Assembly (NCBI GenBank): GCA_016928375.1
Contig: JAFGKX010000103.1
Coordinates: forward strand, 1-5,326
DNA length: 5,326 nucleotides
DNA from: Candidatus Omnitrophota bacterium
Lineage (GTDB): Bacteria; Omnitrophota; Gorgyraeia; JABMRG01; JAFGKX01
Direction: 5' to 3'
Below the pieces are notes generated by a model. That model made no database searches, was not told the origin of the DNA, and saw only the letters and a program-made list of their open reading frames with translations. The stretch's first letter is position 1, and each line of letters starts with the position of its first letter. A program made the translations under genes and the position numbers. Positions 1 through 4,419 of the stretch are shown here, piece by piece.

Positions 1-686
1 AGCTCGCTCATCAGCCTGTCCGGCAGGGTATCTTTATACTGAGTAATACCTATGTCTCTGCTGACCGCGGGGTAATTGCCTTCTATAATATTAATGGTAG
101 CTACCTCTTCTATCCTGTTAAGCTGCAAGAGCGCAACTGTTTCGTCTTTTTTGAATTTATTATTCACTCCCAGTACTTTTAATAACGCAAGAGGCGCAAT
201 ATCTATTCCGGCTATCTTGTCTATACCTGCGCTTTGCAGATATTTAAGCTGCAGCTCTACATCTTTTTTCTGCGCAGCTGCAAAGAAAATGCTCATAGTT
301 TTAGTTTCTTTTGCGGTATTTATTATCTTAAAATCCGATATTACCTCGTCTATTTTAAATGGGATATATTTTTTCGCTTCAAATCTTATTGCCTGCCCCT
401 GTTCCGTCTTGTGCAAAACAGGCATATTAAAATGCCTGACCATAATTGCCGATTCAGGCAGAGATGTAAATATTTCGTCAGGTTTTGCCTTTACCTTGCT
501 GAAAAAAAGCTCCAGGGCCTCTTTTATATCTTTATTAATATGGCTTTCTTCGTTATTATGCGTATCCGGGGTTTTTATTTCCTTTGTTGCATAATCAATC
601 AACAGAGGCCTGTAGATACTGCCCGAAACACAAGCGATATCTATAAATTTTCTTCCTATGTATATTCCTATGCCGCGTTTTGCCAT
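1..686 (-). CDS. pilM: Type IV pilus assembly protein PilM, actin-like ATPase family (3' end outside window)
   Basis: The frame stays open from the ATG at 686 to the window edge, giving 228 visible residues of a family usually about 340-380 long. PilM is a cytoplasmic actin-fold protein that binds the PilN N-terminus and links the inner-membrane alignment complex of type IV pili or type II-like secretion systems to its motor. Recognisable parts are the N-terminal strand-turn GIGIYIGRKFIDIA (residues 5-18), the family signature around residues 102-114 (FEAKKYIPFKIDEV), a subdomain with QSAGIDKIAGIDIAPLALLK (151-170) and NYPAVSRDIGI (204-214), matching the usual 'SRDI' strand. No signal peptide or membrane segment is visible. 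The gene starts one base after the upstream HTH gene stops and has its own ribosome binding site, so the two should be co-transcribed and translationally coupled. Oddity: the acidic residue usual in the first phosphate loop (DIG or EIG) is Tyr9 here. Family assignment is good; which pilus or secretion system it serves cannot be told from this window. Confidence 0.87.
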   Translation of the reverse strand, partial: MAKRGIGIYIGRKFIDIACVSGSIYRPLLIDYATKEIKTPDTHNNEESHINKDIKEALELFFSKVKAKPDEIFTSLPESAIMVRHFNMPVLHKTEQGQAIRFEAKKYIPFKIDEVISDFKIINTAKETKTMSIFFAAAQKKDVELQLKYLQSAGIDKIAGIDIAPLALLKVLGVNNKFKKDETVALLQLNRIEEVATINIIEGNYPAVSRDIGITQYKDTLPDRLMSE

Positions 687-687
687 T

Positions 688-876
688 CTATATTCCTCTG
701 CCCATAATTTTTTTAAGCGCTATTATATCCTTTTCCGTATATTCTCTCCAGCTGTTCAGCTTATTCCTGTGCGCTTTAGGAAATGTCCCTTTTATCTCAT
801 ATCTTATTAAAGTCTGCTTGGATATGCTTAAAGCCCGGGCAGCTTCATTAACTGAGTAATATCTTTCCGCTCGCAT
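688..876 (-). CDS. Small stand-alone MerR-type helix-turn-helix DNA-binding protein, putative regulator of the pilM operon
   Basis: A 62-residue basic protein consisting only of a winged helix-turn-helix of the MerR/excisionase fold. The pattern is close to the MerR N-terminus: YYSVNEAARALSISKQTLIRYEIKG (residues 6-30) as helix-turn-helix, a wing around residues 31-46 ending in WREYTEKD, and a second helix IIALKKIMG (52-60). It has no effector domain and lacks the long dimerisation helix of true MerR proteins. It is therefore of the BldC/HTH_17 size class and not a metal or drug sensor. The start is fixed by an in-frame TAA nine bases upstream and by a GAGGAGG site. It is the first gene after a strong promoter and lies one base ahead of pilM, so regulation of its own operon is the natural inference. 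It could instead regulate other pilus loci or be a recombination directionality-like protein; nothing nearby suggests a phage or integrase. The HTH call is firm; its target is inferred. Confidence 0.85.
   Translation of the reverse strand: MRAERYYSVNEAARALSISKQTLIRYEIKGTFPKAHRNKLNSWREYTEKDIIALKKIMGRGI
694..699 (-). promoter_or_regulatory. Ribosome binding site of pilM
   Basis: The minus strand reads AGAGGA seven bases before the pilM ATG. It lies inside the last codons of the upstream HTH gene (GGC AGA GGA ATA TAG). Good match and spacing to a Shine-Dalgarno site; it supports the ATG at 686 as the pilM start. Confidence 0.7.
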
Positions 877-879
877 TTG

Positions 880-895
880 TCCTTAAAACCTCCTC
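880..895 (-). promoter_or_regulatory. Ribosome binding region of the HTH gene
   Basis: The minus strand shows GAGGAGG at 895-889, twelve bases before the ATG, and a second AAGGA at 884-880, three bases before it. The first is a strong match at slightly long spacing; the second is weaker and very close. An in-frame stop lies between them, so no earlier start is possible in this frame. Confidence 0.65.
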
Positions 896-910
896 AAAAC
901 ATGCTGTTAT

Positions 911-941
911 TACCTGAGTATACCTGATACATCTTGATACA
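911..941. repeat. Three tandem 10-bp direct repeats in the leader of the HTH-pilM operon, candidate operator
   Basis: The plus strand reads TACCTGAGTA (911-920), TACCTGATAC (921-930) and ATCTTGATAC (931-940). The exact 7-mer TACCTGA recurs at 911 and 921, and the exact 7-mer TGATACA at 925 and 935, both at an offset of 10 bp, which is about one helical turn. The array begins about 4 bp after the predicted transcription start and ends before the ribosome binding site. That placement fits an operator where a bound protein would block the promoter or early elongation. The binding protein is not proven; the small MerR-type protein encoded just downstream is the obvious candidate. Confidence 0.55.
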
Positions 942-951
942 GCGTGAGGGG

Positions 952-980
952 AGTATATATGATTTGATAAAATTAGTCAA
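952..980 (-). promoter_or_regulatory. Sigma70-type promoter of the HTH-pilM operon
   Basis: On the minus strand the -35 box is TTGACT (980-975, consensus TTGACA) and the -10 box is TATACT (957-952, consensus TATAAT), separated by exactly 17 bp. The start of transcription would be near position 945, giving a leader of about 69 nt before the HTH gene. The site lies downstream of the alr hairpin, so HTH-pilM has its own transcription unit. An A-rich, phased tract upstream may strengthen it. Confidence 0.72.
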
Positions 981-1014
981 GTGGATTTATTGGGTAATTT
1001 TAGGGCAAAATCTC

Positions 1015-1078
1015 TTTTTTTCTCATTTTTCCTATCTTATTCTCTCTTTTTCTATTATTTTCACTTTTTTGTATTTTT
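1015..1078. other. Phased A/T tracts upstream of the promoter, probable intrinsically curved DNA
   Basis: The plus strand is almost all pyrimidine, with T runs at 1015-1021, 1026-1030, 1047-1051, 1058-1061, 1065-1070 and 1074-1078, and a weaker TTA element near 1036-1039. Centres fall near 1018, 1028, (1038), 1049, 1059.5, 1067.5 and 1076, so spacing is 10-11 bp for most of the tract. Phased A-tracts of this kind bend DNA. The tract lies about 35-100 bp upstream of the -35 box of the HTH-pilM promoter. No gene is supported here; the open frame at 981-1163 on the plus strand is a low-complexity Phe/Ser artefact. Confidence 0.5.
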
Positions 1079-1080
1079 AA

Positions 1081-1161
1081 AAGATAAAGTCCGGCAACAA
1101 TTTGAGCAGGGCGTTATTGGGACAAGCGTCCCTGCGAGAATTGATTGCCGGACTTTATCTT
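1081..1161 (-). terminator. Long inverted repeat at the 3' end of alr, probable transcription terminator of the mtnA/thiL-alr unit
   Basis: Arms of 17 bp pair perfectly: AAGATAAAGTCCGGCAA at 1081-1097 and its complement at 1145-1161. Inside them a second part pairs (CAATT at 1098-1102 with 1139-1143, and GCAGGG at 1106-1111 with 1130-1135), leaving a short loop. The alr stop codon (1155-1157) sits inside the 5' arm. In the alr direction the hairpin is followed by only a short TTTT before A-rich sequence, so it is a strong hairpin with a weak U-tract. Its length and layered form also fit a small palindromic repeat element that has taken on a terminator role. Confidence 0.55.
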
Positions 1162-2285
1162 AAATATACTCGAGGCACTCGCGCGCCCACATTACAGGTA
1201 ATCTCATAAGGAATAGTACAACAAAGCTGCGCTATCTCTTCTACTGTTATGCAGTTCTCCCCCTGTTTCCCTATAAGCACGACTTCATCTCCGATACGGC
1301 ATTTTTTTATATGGCCTACATCTACCATGAACTGGTCCATGCATATTTTTCCCGCAATCTTCGCTCTTTTACCGCGGACCAAAACACTGCCTTTGTTGGA
1401 AAGAAGCCTGTTGTATCCGTCGCCGTAACCTATGGGTATTGTGGCTATCCTAGTATGCTTTTTCGTCGCGTATGTTCCGGAATAGCTTATTCTTCTGCCT
1501 GCCGGTGTATCTTTTATGTAAGATATTCTGCTTTTTAAGGTTAAGGCCGGTTTCAAAGAAATGATATTTTTGAATTCTTTGTTTGGGTAAAGCCCGTATA
1601 TCATAATACCGGGCCTTATTATATTAAGATGACAGCTTCTGTAGTTTATGGCTGCGGCACTGTTTGCGGCGTGCTTGTATTTTATGTCCAGGCCGGTATT
1701 TTTCAGGTCCTTCACCAGAAACAGAAAATTATTTATCTGCGTGCCGGTCACAACCATATCTTCGTCAGCGCTTGAAAAATGTGTAAATATGCCTTCTATT
1801 GTTAAATTTTTAAGTTTGATTATTTCCCGGATAAATTTAATCGCTTCTTTATGCCAGATCCCCAAACGGCCCATGCCGGTATCCACCTTTATATGTATCT
1901 TGGCTTTGGATTTTATTTTTTTGGCATACTGATTTATAGCCCCGGCAAGATTTAAATCCGGAACTGTTTGCGTTATACCATATTTAAAAATAGCCTCGAT
2001 CTCAGGGCTTGTTATCGCGGTTAAATTCAATACAGGTGTTTTTATTCCGCATTTTTTAAGCTGCACAGCTTCATCTATGGTGCCTGTTCCTAAATAATCC
2101 GCGCCGCAGTCCTGCAGCGTTTCAGCTATCCTGACAAGGCCATGGCCGTATGCATTGGCTTTAACCGGCACCAATATCTTTGTTGGCTTGCCGGCCATTT
2201 TTCTAAACTGGAAAAAATTATGCCGAATGGCTGATAAATCTATTTCTGCCCGGGTGGGCCTATATGTCGGTGCTTTTTCAACCAT
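1155..2285 (-). CDS. alr: Alanine racemase (PLP-dependent)
   Basis: A 376-residue protein, normal length for the family. It interconverts L- and D-alanine in the cytoplasm using pyridoxal phosphate and feeds peptidoglycan precursor synthesis. Visible signatures: VPVKANAYGHG (39-49) with the PLP lysine at 42; KVDTGMGRLG (133-142) with the family's carbamylated lysine (K133) and the arginine that contacts the PLP ring (R140); HAANSAA (205-211); RPGIMIYG (224-231); the second catalytic base Tyr268 in ISYSGTY; GYGDGY (286-291); CMDQ (315-318) at the substrate pocket; and the C-terminal ARVPRVY (368-374). The PLP barrel and the C-terminal beta domain are both complete. Its ATG overlaps the tsaB stop by one base (TAATG), so translation is probably coupled; no strong Shine-Dalgarno is seen. 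The stop codon lies inside the downstream hairpin, and only Leu-Arg follows the conserved RVPRVY. It is the last gene of the unit. Confidence 0.97.
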   Translation of the reverse strand: MVEKAPTYRPTRAEIDLSAIRHNFFQFRKMAGKPTKILVPVKANAYGHGLVRIAETLQDCGADYLGTGTIDEAVQLKKCGIKTPVLNLTAITSPEIEAIFKYGITQTVPDLNLAGAINQYAKKIKSKAKIHIKVDTGMGRLGIWHKEAIKFIREIIKLKNLTIEGIFTHFSSADEDMVVTGTQINNFLFLVKDLKNTGLDIKYKHAANSAAAINYRSCHLNIIRPGIMIYGLYPNKEFKNIISLKPALTLKSRISYIKDTPAGRRISYSGTYATKKHTRIATIPIGYGDGYNRLLSNKGSVLVRGKRAKIAGKICMDQFMVDVGHIKKCRIGDEVVLIGKQGENCITVEEIAQLCCTIPYEITCNVGARVPRVYLR

Positions 2286-2980
2286 TAATTATTAACTTTC
2301 TTAATCTGGCATTCTTTCGGATAAATATATAAAGGCAGCAGCTCAAAAGGATCTTCCGCGGCTGCTTTTGCGTGTTTTTTCAGGGCGAGCTTTGCCAGAA
2401 ATTTGGCATCCGGATGCCAAAGCTTTTCTTCTTCGGCTATCGATATTTTGTTTTTATGCTGCAGCATCTCATTTTTATAAATCGCGACTGCGTTGCCTGA
2501 AATAATTGTCGGCTTTTTTATTTTCGTGATGATGTTTTCTATTTTATCCAGCATAAAACCCGAAACAGGGATTATGCTGCCTGATTTTTTGCTATAGAAC
2601 CTGGCATAGACTTTACCTTGCCTTGCGTCAGTCATAACGCAAATATCAGATGCCTGATTCAAATTACGCGCTATCACATCAAAACTTGAAATTCCTATCA
2701 ATGGTTTCTTTAAGGTAATGCTTAAAGCGCGAAATGTCGCAAGCGAGGCCCTTAAACCCGTAAATGACCCGGGGCCTATGCCTATGCAAAAAAGATCTAT
2801 TTTTTTAATATCACAGCCGGCCTTATTCAAAAGTTTATCTATTATAGGTATAAGCGCCGAACCAAGGCTCCTTGAATAGGGCTTGTGCACGCTTGCTTTT
2901 ATTTTTTTCGCATCTAAAAGCGCAACGCTAACTATGTTCGTTGATGTATCTGCCGCTAATATTTTCATATCTTTTGCCAT
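2285..2980 (-). CDS. tsaB: tRNA threonylcarbamoyladenosine biosynthesis protein TsaB (YeaZ)
   Basis: A 231-residue protein, the usual TsaB size. TsaB is an actin/ASKHA-fold paralogue of TsaD with no catalytic role of its own; it dimerises with TsaD and, with TsaE, forms the complex that puts threonylcarbamoyl on A37 of ANN-decoding tRNAs. Signatures are MKILAADTSTNIVSVALL (5-22), the hallmark GIGPGSFTGLRASLATFRAL (67-86), DARQGKVYARFY (118-129) and the C-terminal LLPLYIYP (214-221). Two starts are possible: ATG at 2980, preceded by AAGG three bases upstream, and ATG at 2968 (residue 5), which gives the family-typical MKILA start. The overlap with tsaE is 53 or 41 nt accordingly. The gene shares one base with alr. 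tsaD and tsaC are not in the window. Confidence 0.94.
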   Translation of the reverse strand: MAKDMKILAADTSTNIVSVALLDAKKIKASVHKPYSRSLGSALIPIIDKLLNKAGCDIKKIDLFCIGIGPGSFTGLRASLATFRALSITLKKPLIGISSFDVIARNLNQASDICVMTDARQGKVYARFYSKKSGSIIPVSGFMLDKIENIITKIKKPTIISGNAVAIYKNEMLQHKNKISIAEEEKLWHPDAKFLAKLALKKHAKAAAEDPFELLPLYIYPKECQIKKVNN

Positions 2981-3389
2981 GAGCCTTAAGGATGATCTGC
3001 CTTGAACTATTTTTTAAAATATTTATATTTATACCAAGGTATTCTTTAGGCAATAACTCTTTTGTTTTCTCCGCCCATTCTATTACACATACCCCGTTTG
3101 AGTAAAAATATTCCTCAATCCCAAGTTCCTGTATATCTAAAATATTATCCAGGCGGTATAAATCAAAATGATAAAGCGTAAGCCTTCCTTTATACTCCCT
3201 TATTAGCACAAAAGACGGTGAATTTACATAAACGGAATTTTTTACGCCTAAGCCTTTGGCTATGCCTTTTGTGAGCGTAGTCTTGCCGCTTCCTAAGGTA
3301 CCTGTAAGCGCTATTACATCATTTGGCTTTAAGTGCCCGGCGAGTTCGCTGCCGAATTCGATGGTATCCTGCGCTGTTTTGGTAATCAT
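2928..3389 (-). CDS. tsaE: tRNA threonylcarbamoyladenosine biosynthesis ATPase TsaE (YjeE)
   Basis: A 153-residue P-loop ATPase, normal length. TsaE binds the TsaB-TsaD dimer and its ATP hydrolysis resets the complex during cycles of tRNA t6A37 formation. Motifs in order: Walker A GTLGSGKTT (30-38, Lys36), the family SPSF (57-60, usually SPTF), HFDLYRL (74-80) with the Walker B-type aspartate, and VIEWAEK (102-108). The start ATG lies one base after the thiL stop (TGA T ATG), so translation is likely coupled; no clear Shine-Dalgarno is visible. The last 14-18 codons overlap the start of tsaB, and the C-terminal tail after about residue 138 is not conserved-looking. That agrees with a tail fixed by the overlap. 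Confidence 0.95.
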   Translation of the reverse strand: MITKTAQDTIEFGSELAGHLKPNDVIALTGTLGSGKTTLTKGIAKGLGVKNSVYVNSPSFVLIREYKGRLTLYHFDLYRLDNILDIQELGIEEYFYSNGVCVIEWAEKTKELLPKEYLGININILKNSSRQIILKAHGKRYENISGRYINEHS

Positions 3390-3390
3390 A

Positions 3391-4287
3391 TCAAAAATGC
3401 CTGTAACCTGAAGGTGTTAATATCCTGCTTTTTCCATTTTTCGTAATAAACGTTATTTTTCCAATATCGCCGGTAATTTCCCCTATGGGAGTTACTTTTA
3501 TATTTTTTATTTTTACCGCTTTTTGCAGCCTGGTTGCGCAGCGCCTGTTTACGGTAAACAATAATTCAAATTGCTCGCCTGTGGATAAAATGCTTTCATT
3601 GAAATTACCTTTATAAGGCAAAAGTGACTCATATATGCGCGCGCCTTTTCTGCTTGTGTTTATTATGTGCCCAAGATCCGAGGACAGCCCGTCTGAAATA
3701 TCTATCATCGAATTTATTTTAAAATTATTTATTAAAAACTGCGATTCTTTTATCTTGGGAGTAAATCCCAAATCATCCGGAGCGCGCTTAAGGCTGCCTG
3801 TTATAAATATAATGTCAGATTTTTTTGCGCCGCTTCGCAAAACAAGGCGGCTTTTATCCGTCTCGCCTATCATAGCAACGGATATCACAATTTTATCGGA
3901 TGAATTTGTATCGCCGCCTACGATATCTACGTTAAATGCCGATGCGGCGCTAAGCATACCTTTATATAATTTTTCCGCAAAATTAACTGTCGTATTTTTA
4001 GGAAAGCCTGCGGATACAACAGCCCATTTAGGGATTCCGCCGCAGGCAGCTATATCGCTTATATTAACCGCAAGCGCTTTGTATCCTATTTGCTGCGGGG
4101 CCGCTTCTTTTAATTTAAAGTGCACGCCTTCGAGTATCATATCCGTTGTAAAAAGCAGGTATTTATTCCCTGTATACTTTAATACCGCGCAGTCATCGCC
4201 TATACCCTTAATAACAGAGGGGTGAATCTTTGTAATTTTCGATATTTTATTTATAAGCCCGAATTCGCCTATTGTTTTAAGTTTCAT
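3391..4287 (-). CDS. thiL: Thiamine-monophosphate kinase ThiL
   Basis: ThiL phosphorylates thiamine monophosphate with ATP to thiamine diphosphate, the active cofactor, in the cytoplasm. From the ATG at 4287 it has 298 residues. Motifs of the PurM/ThiL fold in order: GEFGLI (7-12), GIGDDCAVL (28-36), TTDMILEGVHF (47-57) with metal-binding Asp, KALAVNISDIAACGG (70-84), VGGDT (123-127), MIDISDGLSSDLGHI (194-208) and GEQFELLFT (237-245, usually GEDYELLFT), ending SGYRHF. The frame extends upstream to a TTG at 4356, but those 23 extra residues are read from a palindromic repeat. The ATG at 4287 places GEFxLI as in other ThiL proteins, so I chose it, although no good Shine-Dalgarno is seen before it. 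The segment between TGSL (163-166) and the DISDGL motif is about 20 residues shorter than in Escherichia coli ThiL. The gene sits one base ahead of tsaE. Confidence 0.94.
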   Translation of the reverse strand: MKLKTIGEFGLINKISKITKIHPSVIKGIGDDCAVLKYTGNKYLLFTTDMILEGVHFKLKEAAPQQIGYKALAVNISDIAACGGIPKWAVVSAGFPKNTTVNFAEKLYKGMLSAASAFNVDIVGGDTNSSDKIVISVAMIGETDKSRLVLRSGAKKSDIIFITGSLKRAPDDLGFTPKIKESQFLINNFKINSMIDISDGLSSDLGHIINTSRKGARIYESLLPYKGNFNESILSTGEQFELLFTVNRRCATRLQKAVKIKNIKVTPIGEITGDIGKITFITKNGKSRILTPSGYRHF

Positions 4288-4298
4288 GGTAGCAACAC

Positions 4299-4419
4299 CG
4301 TCATTGCGAGGAGCTCCGAAGGAGCGACGAAGCCTGCCTTGCCGGCAGGCAGGCAATCTCTTTTTTTAAGATTGCTTCGCTCCTGCTTCGGCTCTACCTC
4401 GCAGTCGCTCGCAATGACG
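4299..4419. repeat. Composite inverted-repeat (palindromic) element between mtnA and thiL
   Basis: Two related copies face each other. The outer arms CGTCATTGCGAG (4299-4310) and CTCGCAATGACG (4408-4419) pair perfectly, and the inner arms GCAATCT (4353-4359) and AGATTGC (4369-4375) pair around a T7 loop. Between them both copies carry a GGAGCGA...AAGC block. Only the left copy carries an extra GC-rich palindromic module at about 4332-4352 (GCCTGCC/GGCAGGC stem). Similar GTCATTGCGAG...GAAGCAATCT repeats occur in many bacterial genomes as dispersed non-coding elements; that is from memory and was not searched. The element supplies the last eight codons and the stop of mtnA and ends 11 bases before the thiL ATG. 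There is no U-run after either outer arm, so it is not an ordinary terminator; an mRNA hairpin that affects stability or thiL translation is possible. Confidence 0.88.

Noticed and set aside
12..28. CCTGTCCGGCAGG-like imperfect palindrome at the left edge, similar to the GC-rich module at 4332-4352
   Set aside because: It is ordinary pilM coding sequence (Leu-Pro-Asp-Arg codons) with no flanking repeat arms.
76..707. Plus-strand open frames opposite pilM (76-594 and 234-707)
   Set aside because: They lie fully antisense to a recognisable PilM frame, are Cys/Ser/Phe-rich without any family signature, and have no promoter or ribosome binding site I can see.
38..863. Near-identical 13-mers ACTGAGTAATAYC at 38-50 and 851-863, resembling the leader repeat unit
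   Set aside because: Both are in coding sequence and read in different frames; a rough estimate shows one-mismatch 13-mer pairs are expected several times by chance in a window this size.
903..943. GCTGT (903-907) and ACAGC (939-943) flanking the tandem repeats as a possible leader hairpin or riboswitch
   Set aside because: Only 5 bp with a 31-nt loop and no further pairing; no known riboswitch signature. Operator-type direct repeats explain the region better.
1003..1029. Eight-codon minus-strand mini-frame (MRKKEILP) after a GGA-type site upstream of the promoter
   Set aside because: It lies upstream of the predicted HTH-pilM promoter within purine-rich sequence, where short ATG frames after A/G runs are expected by chance.
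981..1163. Plus-strand 60-residue open frame in the intergenic region
   Set aside because: Low-complexity Phe/Ser stretch from the T-rich tract followed by the hairpin; no Shine-Dalgarno and no resemblance to a known small protein.
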